From: an uncultured Variovorax sp.
GTDB taxonomy: Bacteria > Pseudomonadota > Gammaproteobacteria > Burkholderiales > Burkholderiaceae_C
Length of the DNA stretch: 39,907 bases
Assembly: GCA_913776885.1 (NCBI GenBank)
Contig: CAJYQC010000213.1
Coordinates: 1 to 39,907 of the forward strand
Direction of reading: 5' to 3'
Translations under genes and position numbers: made by a program
Notes under the pieces: model-generated
Databases searched by the model: none
The model's input: only the letters and a program-made list of their open reading frames with translations
What the model was told of the DNA's origin: nothing
In this document: positions 16,800 through 24,656 of the stretch, piece after piece
How positions within the stretch are numbered: the first letter of the stretch is position 1
How the letters are laid out: every line of letters begins with the position of its first letter

Positions 16800-17447
16800 A
16801 TGAAACGTCGTGACTTTTCGCTGGCCGCCACCTCGCTCGGGCTGCTGTCCCTGGGCGTCAACACGGCCCACGCCCAGGCGCGTGTGCCCAAGGCCGGCTC
16901 CGAGTACCTGGTGCTCGACAAGCGCGTGCCGGTCGACGCGCCCGCCGGCAAGGTCGAGGTGGTCGAGTTCTTCTCGTACAACTGCCCGCACTGCAACGAC
17001 TTCGAGCCGTCGCTGGAGGCCTGGCTCAAGACGATCCCGAAGGAAGTCTCCTTCCGCCGCATTCCCGTTCCCTTCGTGGGCAACGACGTCGAGGCCAAGC
17101 AGCGCCTGTACTACACGCTGGAAGCCATGGGCAAGGTCGACGAGTACCAGCCGAAGGTGTTCAACGCCATCCACGCCCAGCGCCAGAACGTGAACGGCGA
17201 CGCCAACATCATCGCCTGGGCCACCGCCAACGGCCTGGACGCCGCCAAGTTCAAGGAAACCTTCACCTCGTTCGGCGTGGCCAGCAAGGCCAAGCGCGCC
17301 TCGCAGCTGACCGACGCCTACAAGGTGGCGGGCGTGCCGGCGATGGCCGTGGCCGGCCGCTGGTATGTCGACGGCGAAACCGCCGGCAACATGACCAAGG
17401 TGCTTCAGGTCGTGAACTATCTCATCGGCGAAGCAAAGAAGGGCTGA
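16800..17447 (+). CDS. dsbA: Thiol:disulfide interchange protein DsbA
   Basis: A periplasmic oxidase of 215 residues that introduces disulfides into exported proteins. The signal peptide (MKRRDFSLAATSLGLLSLGV, cleaved near AHA-QA) carries a twin-arginine-looking start. The thioredoxin fold has the CPHC active site at residues 62-65 and the cis-proline loop GVPAMAVAGR. GGAG lies 11 bases upstream. The stop codon is followed directly by a dispersed repeat and then by a terminator, so the lptA gene beyond is probably transcribed separately. Confidence 0.95.
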   Translation: MKRRDFSLAATSLGLLSLGVNTAHAQARVPKAGSEYLVLDKRVPVDAPAGKVEVVEFFSYNCPHCNDFEPSLEAWLKTIPKEVSFRRIPVPFVGNDVEAKQRLYYTLEAMGKVDEYQPKVFNAIHAQRQNVNGDANIIAWATANGLDAAKFKETFTSFGVASKAKRASQLTDAYKVAGVPAMAVAGRWYVDGETAGNMTKVLQVVNYLIGEAKKG

Positions 17448-17540
17448 CCCCAGGGCTTCGCGCACTTCGCATCTCTACGCCGACCCCCTTGCAGGAGGGC
17501 AGCACCTGCGTGCCGGCGAGGCCGGTTGCGCGGTGTTCCG
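17447..17540 (+). repeat. Dispersed hairpin repeat, copy 1
   Basis: It begins at the dsbA stop codon. Matches to copies at 20918 and 36318 include CCCTTGCAGG, CACCTGCG and GCCGGTT followed by CGCGGTGTTC. It is the most diverged of the plus-oriented copies. Confidence 0.75.
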
Positions 17541-17562
17541 GTGTCGAAGCTGGAAGAAAGTC

Positions 17563-17586
17563 AAGCCCGCTTCAGCGGGCTTTTTC
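17563..17586 (+). terminator. Intrinsic terminator after dsbA
   Basis: Stem AAGCCCGC (17563-17570) and GCGGGCTT (17575-17582), loop TTCA, then TTTT. Confidence 0.85.
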
Positions 17587-17648
17587 AACTGTGCGTGCGG
17601 GGCAGGAGCACTCAGCCGCATACAATGCCGAGCAAGTTTCGTGCCTCT

Positions 17649-18365
17649 ATGACATTGCACTCTCACCCCACCACCCCCTTCCTGCGTCGCATCGGCCGGA
17701 TGGCCGCCGGCGCCCTGTTGCTGGCAGGCCTTGCGGCGGGCGCCGTGGCCGAGACTGCCGACCGCTCCAAGCCGATGAACATCGAGTCGGACGCGATGCG
17801 CTATGACGACCTGAAGCAGACCAGCGTGTTCACCGGCAACGTTCTGGTGACGAAGGGCACGATCATCATCCGCGGCGCGCGGCTGGACGTGCGCCAGGAC
17901 GCCGAGGGCTACCAGTACGGCGTGGTCACCGCGGCGCCGGGCAAGCGGGCCTACTACAAGCAGAAGCGCAACGCGCCCGACGAGTGGATCGAGGGCGAGT
18001 CGGAAGTGATCGAGTACGACAGCCGCGCCGACAACGTCAAGTTCATCCGCAACGCCGTCATGCGCCGCCTGCTGGGCGCCACGCCCAACGACGAGAGCCA
18101 GGGCGCGCTGATCGTCTACGACCAGAGCAACGACACCTACACCGTCAACGGCTCCACCGTGCCGCCGAACACCGCCGTCAATGCCTCGGCACCGGGCGGC
18201 CGCGTCAGGACCATCCTCACTCCCAAGGCCGCCACCGCGCCGGCACCGGGCGCCCCGGCCCCGGCCGGCGGTGCGAAGGCCGCTCCGGCGGCGCCCACGC
18301 CGGCCCCCGGCGCCGGCCTGCGCCCGAGCACCACGCTCAGTGACCAGGGAGACACGCGCAAGTGA
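17649..18365 (+). CDS. lptA: Lipopolysaccharide transport periplasmic protein LptA
   Basis: This 238-residue protein bridges the periplasm for LPS transport to the outer membrane. After a signal peptide (cleaved near [11 protein letters not shown]) comes the OstA/LptA beta-jellyroll, with [32 protein letters not shown] and [17 protein letters not shown]. The C-terminus is a Pro/Ala-rich tail of about 60 residues, longer than in E. coli. An in-frame ATG at 17625 is an alternative start; 17649 gives the shorter, more usual signal peptide. The stop overlaps the lptB start (GTGA). The usual upstream neighbour lptC is not here. Confidence 0.92.
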   Translation: MTLHSHPTTPFLRRIGRMAAGALLLAGLAAGAVAETADRSKPMNIESDAMRYDDLKQTSVFTGNVLVTKGTIIIRGARLDVRQDAEGYQYGVVTAAPGKRAYYKQKRNAPDEWIEGESEVIEYDSRADNVKFIRNAVMRRLLGATPNDESQGALIVYDQSNDTYTVNGSTVPPNTAVNASAPGGRVRTILTPKAATAPAPGAPAPAGGAKAAPAAPTPAPGAGLRPSTTLSDQGDTRK

Positions 18366-19156
18366 TCGAATCCGCAGGAACCCAGGACGCCAGTGGCGCA
18401 CCGGGCAGCCGCCTGGTCGCGCGCGGCCTGAAGAAGAGCTACGGCAGCCGCACGGTCGTGAAGGACGTCTCGCTCGACGTGCAGAAGGGCGAGGTCGTCG
18501 GGCTGCTCGGGCCGAACGGCGCGGGCAAGACCACCTCGTTCTACATGATCGTGGGCCTGGTGCGCGCCGATGCCGGCGACATCACCATCGACGGCGAGCC
18601 GATCGCGCACATGCCGATTCACCGCCGCGCCCGCATGGGACTGAGCTACCTGCCGCAGGAGGCCTCCATCTTCCGCAAGCTCACGGTCGAGGAGAACGTG
18701 CGCGCCGTGCTCGAGCTCCAGAGCGAGCCCGACGCGAAAGGCAGGCTGGTGCCGCTGTCGAAGGAGCATATCGAGGAGCGCCTGACCGACCTGCTGGTCG
18801 ACCTGCGCGTCGACCACCTGCGCGATTCGCCTGCGATGGCGCTGTCGGGCGGCGAGCGCCGCCGCGTCGAGATCGCGCGCGCCCTGGCCACGCAGCCGCG
18901 CTTCATCCTGCTGGACGAGCCATTCGCCGGCATCGACCCGATCGCGGTGATCGAGATCCAGCGCATCATCAGCTTCCTGAAGGAGCGCGGCATCGGCGTG
19001 CTCATCACCGACCACAACGTGCGCGAGACGCTGGGCATCTGCGACCACGCATTCATCATCAGCGACGGGCACGTGCTGGCACAAGGCACGCCTTCGGAGA
19101 TCGTCGACAACGCCGAGGTACGCAGGGTGTACCTGGGCGAGCACTTCCGGATGTGA
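18362..19156 (+). CDS. lptB: LPS export ABC transporter ATPase LptB
   Basis: This 264-residue cytoplasmic ATPase powers the LptB2FG extractor. It shows Walker [10 protein letters not shown] (residues 50-58), the Q-loop [17 protein letters not shown], the signature [15 protein letters not shown], Walker [13 protein letters not shown] and the switch His in [10 protein letters not shown]. The GTG start overlaps the lptA stop by four bases, so the two are coupled. The N-terminal 17 residues before the ABC core are an extension. rpoN follows after 154 bases containing a repeat. Confidence 0.96.
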   Translation: MIESAGTQDASGAPGSRLVARGLKKSYGSRTVVKDVSLDVQKGEVVGLLGPNGAGKTTSFYMIVGLVRADAGDITIDGEPIAHMPIHRRARMGLSYLPQEASIFRKLTVEENVRAVLELQSEPDAKGRLVPLSKEHIEERLTDLLVDLRVDHLRDSPAMALSGGERRRVEIARALATQPRFILLDEPFAGIDPIAVIEIQRIISFLKERGIGVLITDHNVRETLGICDHAFIISDGHVLAQGTPSEIVDNAEVRRVYLGEHFRM

Positions 19157-19241
19157 TCATGTTGCGAGGGTCAACGGCAGGCATGGTCGCCATGCGCGCG
19201 GAGGCGCTTCGCGAGGGCCGCCGCACACGGGCGCCCGAATT

Positions 19242-19301
19242 GGCCACCCGGCCCCCGGCGGGGGGTTGGCGCAGCGCGCAGCGCGCAGGCTGCGGGGGAG
19301 C
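19242..19301 (-). repeat. Dispersed hairpin repeat, inverted partial copy
   Basis: Read on the minus strand it matches the head of the copies at 20918 and 36318 (the plus strand has GGGGGTTGGCG and ends in a G-run plus AGCC). It contains a CCCCC-GGC-GGGGG hairpin. Its G-run (GGGGGAG) is the only Shine-Dalgarno-like sequence before the rpoN start at 19311. Confidence 0.65.
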
Positions 19302-19310
19302 CGTCTTCTC

Positions 19311-20912
19311 ATGAAGCAGGGGTTGTCCCTTCGCGTTTCTCAGCACCTGGCGCTCACACCGCAGCTGCAGCAGTCGATCAGGCTGCTCCAGCTCTCCACG
19401 CTCGAGCTGAGCCAGGAGGTGGAGCAGATGCTCGACGAGAACCCGTTCCTGGAGCGCACCGCCGAGGAGGCCGCGCGCGAGGAGTTCGGGCTCGACACGG
19501 CCGACGCGCCGGTTCCCCGCGATGACGCCGGCGAAGGCGGCGAGGGGGAGGGCGACTTCGCTCTTTCGGCCGCGAGCAGCAACTCCTCGACTTCTTCCAC
19601 GGAAAGCACCGCCGCCGCGGATTCCGACGGCCCCGCCGCCGAGATCGCCGAGCGCGAGCCCGACTGGGAAGGCGACGGCACCGTCGACATGGCGCCCGAC
19701 GACAGCGAATGGGGCAGCGACGCGCCCGCGCGCCAGAACAACGCCGGCGACGACGAGCGCGCCGATGCCACCGAGCTCGCGCGCAGCCAGGAGTCGCTGC
19801 AGTCCTTCCTGCACCGCCAGGCACTGAGCCTGCGGCTCAACGAGAGCGACAGCGCCGCGCTGCGCTTTCTCATCGAGTCGCTCAACGAAGACGGCTACCT
19901 CGAAGACTCGCTGCCCGCGCTGGCCTCGGGCCTGGCAGGCGACGACAACGACGAGTTCGACGACCTCGTGCACCACTTCCAGGTGGCGCTCGGCCTGCTG
20001 CAGAGCCTGGAGCCCGCCGGCGTCGGCGCGCGCGACCTCGGCGAGTGCCTGAGCATCCAGCTGCGCGCCATGGCCAGCGACGACGAGACCGAGGAAGATG
20101 AGCTGGTCCGCAAGACGGCGCTGGCCATCTGCAAGCAGCCCATGGAGCTGCTCGCGCGCCGCGACTTCAAGCGCCTGGCCACGCTCACCCGCAGCAGCGA
20201 GGAACTGGTGCGTTCGGCGCTGCAGGTGATCGCGCGGCTGGAGCCCAAGCCGGGCCGGCGCTTCGTCGACGTGGAGCGCAACGTCATCGTTCCCGACGTG
20301 ATCGTCACCAAGACCGGCCGCGGCACCAACGTGAAGTTCCGCGTGATGCTCAACCCCGACGTGATGCCGCGCCTGCGCGTGCACGACATCTATGCTGGCG
20401 CGCTGAAGTCGCACAAGGGCGAAGGCAGCCAGGCGCTGTCGCAGCGGCTGCAGGAGGCGCGCTGGTTCATCAAGAACATCCAGCAGCGCTTCGACACCAT
20501 CCTGCGCGTGAGCAACGCCATCGTCGAGCGGCAGAAGAGCTACTTCGTGCACGGCGAGCTCGCCATGCGCCCGCTGGTGCTGCGCGAGATCGCCGACGAG
20601 CTGGGCCTGCACGAATCCACCATCTCGCGCGTGACCACCGCCAAGTACATGGCCACGCCCTTCGGCACGGTCGAGCTGAAGTACTTCTTTGGCTCGGCGC
20701 TGGGCACCGAGACCGGCGGCAACGCGTCGAGCACCGCGGTGCGCGCGCTCATCAAGCAGTTCGTGAGTTCGGAGAGCATCAAGAAGCCGCTGTCGGACAG
20801 CCAGATCTCCGAGATGCTGAAAGAGCAGGGCATCGAGTGCGCGCGCCGCACCGTCGCCAAGTACCGCGAGGCGCTGCGCATCGCGCCCGCCAACCTGCGC
20901 AAAGCCTTGTAG
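19311..20912 (+). CDS. rpoN: RNA polymerase sigma-54 factor
   Basis: This 533-residue sigma-54 directs polymerase to -24/-12 promoters. Region I is the Gln/Leu-rich start (LTPQLQQSIRLLQLSTLELS, residues about 14-33). It is followed by an acidic, low-complexity region II (about 55-155), the core-binding domain, the helix-turn-helix (LGLHESTISRVTTAKY), and the C-terminal RpoN box ARRTVAKYRE at 511-520. It sits next to lptAB, the order found in most proteobacteria. The start at 19311 has a GGGGGAG ribosome site supplied by the end of the inverted repeat. No hpf or ptsN gene follows; a phospholipase-D-type gene takes that place. Confidence 0.96.
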   Translation: MKQGLSLRVSQHLALTPQLQQSIRLLQLSTLELSQEVEQMLDENPFLERTAEEAAREEFGLDTADAPVPRDDAGEGGEGEGDFALSAASSNSSTSSTESTAAADSDGPAAEIAEREPDWEGDGTVDMAPDDSEWGSDAPARQNNAGDDERADATELARSQESLQSFLHRQALSLRLNESDSAALRFLIESLNEDGYLEDSLPALASGLAGDDNDEFDDLVHHFQVALGLLQSLEPAGVGARDLGECLSIQLRAMASDDETEEDELVRKTALAICKQPMELLARRDFKRLATLTRSSEELVRSALQVIARLEPKPGRRFVDVERNVIVPDVIVTKTGRGTNVKFRVMLNPDVMPRLRVHDIYAGALKSHKGEGSQALSQRLQEARWFIKNIQQRFDTILRVSNAIVERQKSYFVHGELAMRPLVLREIADELGLHESTISRVTTAKYMATPFGTVELKYFFGSALGTETGGNASSTAVRALIKQFVSSESIKKPLSDSQISEMLKEQGIECARRTVAKYREALRIAPANLRKAL

Positions 20913-20917
20913 TTGGC

Positions 20918-21010
20918 ACACCCCCAGGCTATGCGCACTTCGTGTCGCTTCGCCAACCCCCTTGCAGGGGGCAACACCTGCGGCCCGGCGGAGCCGGTTC
21001 CGCGGTGTTC
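20918..21010 (+). repeat. Dispersed hairpin repeat, copy 2
   Basis: A full-length copy. It contains CCCC-TTGCA-GGGG, and the terminal arms AACACC (20973-20978) and GGTGTT (21004-21009) enclose a GC-rich stem-loop. It differs at few positions from the copy at 36318. It lies between rpoN and the PLD gene and is read through in the PLD frame. Confidence 0.9.
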
Positions 21011-21035
21011 CTGGAATGGGCTCGCGTGGCGTTGG

Positions 21036-22613
21036 ATGGCGGCTGCGGTGTTCGCTGTTCTCGTGCTGCTCGTGGGTGGCTGCGCCACCCTGCCCGACGA
21101 GGCCCTGCGCCCGCCCACCAAGACCATCGCCGTCTCGGCCGACACGGCGCTCGGCAGGATCGCGCTGGCCTCCCAGCCCGACCCCGACCTCAGCGGCTTC
21201 CGCCTGATGCCCGGCGGCGACTTCGCCTTCGACACCCGCATCCAGCTGGCCCGCCGCGCGCAGCGCACGCTGGACGTGCAGTACTACCAGATCGAGAACG
21301 ACGAGACCGGCCGCTACCTGCTGCGCACCCTGCGCGACGCCGCCCAGCGCGGCGTGCGCGTGCGGCTCTTGATGGACGACCTCTACACCTCCGGCGAGGA
21401 CGAGCTGCTGCTGGGCCTGGCCGCCACGCCCAACGTGGAGCTGCGCCTGTTCAACCCCTTCCCGGCAGGCCGCGGCAGCCTGCTGAAGCGCTTCACCGCC
21501 TCGCTCTTCGACTTCAGCCGCGTCAACCGCCGCATGCACAACAAGCTGTTCATCGCCGATGGCGCGATGGCCGTGGCGGGCGGGCGCAACATCGGCAACC
21601 AGTACTTCAGGCGCACCTCGGGCGAGAACTTCATCGACCTCGACACCTTCGTCACCGGGGCGCTGGTGCCGCGGCTGGGCAGCCTGTTCGACCAGTACTG
21701 GAACAGCGTCTACGTGCGGCCGATCCAGTCGGTCGTGGGCAGCAGCCTCTCGCGCGAGCAGCTGCAGCAGCGCTTCGAGCTCGCCACCGGCCCCGAGACC
21801 ACGCCCCCGCCGCCCAAGCCCGCGCCCAACGACCTGCTGGGCTACAGTCCGATGGCCGAGGACCTGGACGCCGGCAAGCTCGGCCTGATCTGGACCACCG
21901 CCGAGGCCTATGCCGATTCGCCCGAGCGCGTGATCGGCAAGACCGCCTCGTATGGCGGCGTGCCGCTGCTGGACGTCGACAGCGTGCGCTACAACGTGGT
22001 CGAGCAGATGCGGCGCGCCCGTTCGGATGTGACCATCGTCTCGCCCTACCTGATCCCCGGCGCCTCGGGGCTGGAGGTGATGCGCGAGATCCGCGGGCGC
22101 AACGTGAAGATCAGCGTGGTCACCAACTCGCTGGCCGCCACCGACGAGCCGCTGGTGCACACCGCCTACCGCCGCTACCGGCCCGACATGCTCGAGCTCG
22201 GCGCCGACCTCTACGAACTGAGCACCAACCGCACCCGCAGCAGCGTGAGGCTGGGCCTCTTCGGCACTTCCGTGGGCCGGCTGCATGCCAAGTCGGCCGT
22301 GATCGACCAGCGCATTCTTTTTGTCGGCTCGATGAACTTCGACCCGCGCTCGGAAACGCACAACACCGAGATCGGCCTTTTCATCCGCAGCCCCGAGATG
22401 GCCCAGCAGGCGCTGAAGCTCATCGACGTGCTCAAGCAGCAGGGCGCCTACCGGCTGCGCTTTGCCGAAGGCAGCAACCGGTCGCGCATCGAATGGGTCA
22501 GCGACGAGGGCGACGGCAAGGCCACGGTGCTGACCGAGGAGCCCGACTCCGGCTTCTGGGACCGGACCATGCTCGAGATCCTGGCGCCGCTGACGCCGGA
22601 GAGCCTGCTATAG
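21036..22613 (+). CDS. Phospholipase D-family lipoprotein (cardiolipin synthase-like)
   Basis: A 525-residue protein with a lipobox (LVGGC, lipidated Cys16) and two PLD domains, each with an HKD motif: H168-x-K170-x4-D175 (MHNKLFIADG) and H417-x-K419-x4-D424 (LHAKSAVIDQ). It is probably anchored on the periplasmic side and acts on phospholipid phosphodiesters, like cardiolipin synthase C, but nuclease activity cannot be excluded. The start is uncertain: 21036 gives a hydrophobic signal without a basic residue. The frame is open back to rpoN through repeat copy 2, where the ATG at 20931 would give a basic N-terminus made of repeat sequence. Confidence 0.88.
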   Translation: MAAAVFAVLVLLVGGCATLPDEALRPPTKTIAVSADTALGRIALASQPDPDLSGFRLMPGGDFAFDTRIQLARRAQRTLDVQYYQIENDETGRYLLRTLRDAAQRGVRVRLLMDDLYTSGEDELLLGLAATPNVELRLFNPFPAGRGSLLKRFTASLFDFSRVNRRMHNKLFIADGAMAVAGGRNIGNQYFRRTSGENFIDLDTFVTGALVPRLGSLFDQYWNSVYVRPIQSVVGSSLSREQLQQRFELATGPETTPPPPKPAPNDLLGYSPMAEDLDAGKLGLIWTTAEAYADSPERVIGKTASYGGVPLLDVDSVRYNVVEQMRRARSDVTIVSPYLIPGASGLEVMREIRGRNVKISVVTNSLAATDEPLVHTAYRRYRPDMLELGADLYELSTNRTRSSVRLGLFGTSVGRLHAKSAVIDQRILFVGSMNFDPRSETHNTEIGLFIRSPEMAQQALKLIDVLKQQGAYRLRFAEGSNRSRIEWVSDEGDGKATVLTEEPDSGFWDRTMLEILAPLTPESLL

Positions 22614-22644
22614 CCGCGCCTTTTCGTCCGCACGCGCGAGGCCG

Positions 22645-23295
22645 TCACTGCACGTTGACCGCCTCGACCTGCACCAGCAGCTTCACCTTGTTCTCGAAGC
22701 CGAAGTTCAGGCCCCAGGTGATGCCCCAGTCGCTGCGCTCGACGGTGGTCTCGAAGTCGCCGCCGCAGACCTGGCGGTTGATCAGCGGGCTCAGGTAGCA
22801 GTTGAAGCGCACGGCCTTCAGCGTGACCGGGCGGGTCTGGCCCATCAGCGTGAGCTTGCCCGGCACGTCGACCACCTTGTCGCCGGAGAAGTCGATGCGG
22901 TCGGCCACGAAGCGGCCGGTCGGAAACTCGGCCACGTTGAAGAAGTCCTTGCTCTGCACGTGGCGGTTGAGCAGGTCGACGCCGGTGTTGATGGAGCTGA
23001 TGTCCATCGTGATGTCGACCTTGCCGCTGGTGCCGGTGCCGTCGATCTGCACCGAGCCGTCCTTGGTGCTGAAGCGGCCTCGGTTGGTGGTGGTGCCGTA
23101 GTGGCCCATCTCGTACATGACGAAGGTGTGGGTCGGGTCGATCACGTAGTTGGCGTTCCTGGCCGGACCGCCCGCGGGCTTGGCGGGCGCGGCCGGCGCG
23201 AATTCCGATGGCAGCTGCACTTGTTGTTGCTGGGCGTGCGCGATGCCGGTGAATGCGGCAGCAGAGAGGGCCGCGGCGAGGAGGAGCTTTTTCAT
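22645..23295 (-). CDS. YceI-family periplasmic protein (216 aa)
   Basis: A lipocalin-like protein of the YceI family, which binds isoprenoid or other amphipathic ligands in a beta-barrel. The signal peptide (MKKLLLAAALSAAAFTGIAHAQ) is followed by YVIDPTHTFVMYEMGHYG, the hallmark first strand, and by LTLMGQTRPVTLKA. It contains two cysteines around FNCYLSPLINRQVCGG that could form a disulfide. The start at 23295 is preferred; the frame begins seven codons earlier. It is the last gene of a minus-strand group with another YceI gene and cytochrome b561. Confidence 0.92.
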   Translation of the reverse strand: MKKLLLAAALSAAAFTGIAHAQQQQVQLPSEFAPAAPAKPAGGPARNANYVIDPTHTFVMYEMGHYGTTTNRGRFSTKDGSVQIDGTGTSGKVDITMDISSINTGVDLLNRHVQSKDFFNVAEFPTGRFVADRIDFSGDKVVDVPGKLTLMGQTRPVTLKAVRFNCYLSPLINRQVCGGDFETTVERSDWGITWGLNFGFENKVKLLVQVEAVNVQ

Positions 23296-23373
23296 GGCGT
23301 TGTCTGCCTGTGTCATGAAAGAGAGAAAGGAAGAAATGCGGGATGCCGGTCCAGGGAAGGAAGGACCGCGGCC

Positions 23374-23979
23374 TCACAGCGGCCCGAACCCGGCGAGCGT
23401 GAACTTGAAGCGCACCTGCACCTCGTTGCCGACCACCGAGGTGTCGGTCCATTCGCCGTCGCCCACCTTGTAGTCGAGCCGCTGGATCGTAAGGCTTCCG
23501 GTGGCCACCGAGTAGCTGCCCCCAGGCGCAGGCGCGATGCTGACCGGCACCGTCACCTGCCTGCCGACGCCCTTGATGGTGAGCTTGCCGGCCATCTCGA
23601 ACCTGCCGTCGCCCAGCGCCTTGATGGCGCTCGACTGGAAGCTCGCCTGCGGAAAGTGCGCGGCGTCGAACCAGGGCTGCTTGGGCAGCTCGGCGTCGCT
23701 CATCGGCACGCCGAAACCGGCGCTGGCCGTGTCGATCTGCAGCGCGACGCTGCCGCCATCGGGCTTCTTCGGGTCAAAGGCCACCTGCGCGTCGAACTTC
23801 CTGAAGCTGCCTTCCACGGGCACGCCCATCTGCCTGGTGACGAAGACGATCTGGCTCTTGTCGGCGACCAGTTTCGCGGCGGGGGGCGCGGCCGGGCCGG
23901 CGCCGGCCGGCAATGCCGCCGCAAGCGCCAGCAGCGGGGGAAGATGCCGCGAAAGACCGCGGCAAAGAAGTGAGTTCAT
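23374..23979 (-). CDS. YceI-family periplasmic protein (201 aa)
   Basis: The second YceI protein has a signal peptide ending near AGAGPAAPPAA, the strand KLVADKSQIVFVTRQMGVPVEG and the conserved LTIKGVGRQVTVPV. It is a different subtype from its neighbour: it lacks the cysteine pair and matches YceI proteins that travel with cytochrome b561. The start at 23979 overlaps the stop of the cytochrome gene (ATGA), so the two are coupled. The two YceI genes are divergent in sequence rather than recent duplicates. Confidence 0.92.
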   Translation of the reverse strand: MNSLLCRGLSRHLPPLLALAAALPAGAGPAAPPAAKLVADKSQIVFVTRQMGVPVEGSFRKFDAQVAFDPKKPDGGSVALQIDTASAGFGVPMSDAELPKQPWFDAAHFPQASFQSSAIKALGDGRFEMAGKLTIKGVGRQVTVPVSIAPAPGGSYSVATGSLTIQRLDYKVGDGEWTDTSVVGNEVQVRFKFTLAGFGPL

Positions 23980-24572
23980 GATCCGGCAGATTCCTGTCGT
24001 GGCCCCGGCCACATCCGTTTGAGCAGGCCGTCGCGGTCGATCCAGTGGTGCTTGAGCGCCGCCGCCACGTGCAGCAGCGTGATGCCCGCGAGCGCGAAGG
24101 CGCAGTTGCGATGCAGCGGCTGCAGCACCGCCTCGGCAAGATCGTGATCGACCGGCATGAAGTCCGGCAGCGTGAGCATGCCGAACCACGACACAGGCAT
24201 GCCCATGGCCGAGCTGTAGGCCCATCCGGACAGCGGCACGGCGAAGAACAACAGGTACATCAGCGTGTGGCTGATCCGAGAGCCGGCCTTCTGCAGGCCC
24301 GGCATGTCCGCCGGCAGCGCGGGCGGCCGGTGCCCTAGCCGCCACAGCAGCCGCAGCGCCGACAGCGCGAGGATGGTCACGCCCGCCCACTTGTGCCAGT
24401 TGTAGACCTTCAGCCGCAGCGGCGAGAACGGCAGCCCCGTCATGTAGAGCCCCACGCCGAAGGAGCCGACGATCAATACAGCCAGCAGCCAGTGCAGCAC
24501 GATCGCGAACGGGTCGTAGCGCAGGCGGGGCGAACCGGCGGCAGGAGCGGGGGAGGGCGTGTCGGTGGACAT
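23976..24572 (-). CDS. Cytochrome b561 (YceJ-like)
   Basis: A 198-residue four-helix diheme membrane protein. Candidate heme ligands are His in IVLHWLLAVLIVG (helix 1), NWHKWAG (helix 2), LHRNCAF, and TLLHVAAALKHHW (helix 4). Family members move electrons between the membrane quinone pool and periplasmic or substrate redox partners. It is coupled with the YceI gene downstream; the yceJ-yceI pairing is widespread, but its physiological role is unsettled. The start at 24572 (MSTDTPSPAP) is preferred over an in-frame ATG at 24617. Confidence 0.9.
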   Translation of the reverse strand: MSTDTPSPAPAAGSPRLRYDPFAIVLHWLLAVLIVGSFGVGLYMTGLPFSPLRLKVYNWHKWAGVTILALSALRLLWRLGHRPPALPADMPGLQKAGSRISHTLMYLLFFAVPLSGWAYSSAMGMPVSWFGMLTLPDFMPVDHDLAEAVLQPLHRNCAFALAGITLLHVAAALKHHWIDRDGLLKRMWPGPRQESAGS

Positions 24573-24656
24573 CGGGGGCAGGGCGGCGGCCTGTGCGCGG
24601 AGCATATCCCGAAGCACGGAGCACGCGTTGTGCCAGATCGCACCGCTGCGGCGGGT

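Noticed and set aside
19059-22361. A 1100-codon open frame on the minus strand opposite rpoN and the PLD gene
   Set aside because: It is a shadow caused by GC-rich codons. It lies over two well-recognised genes and is full of His/Val/Gly/Arg-rich low-complexity sequence without any domain.
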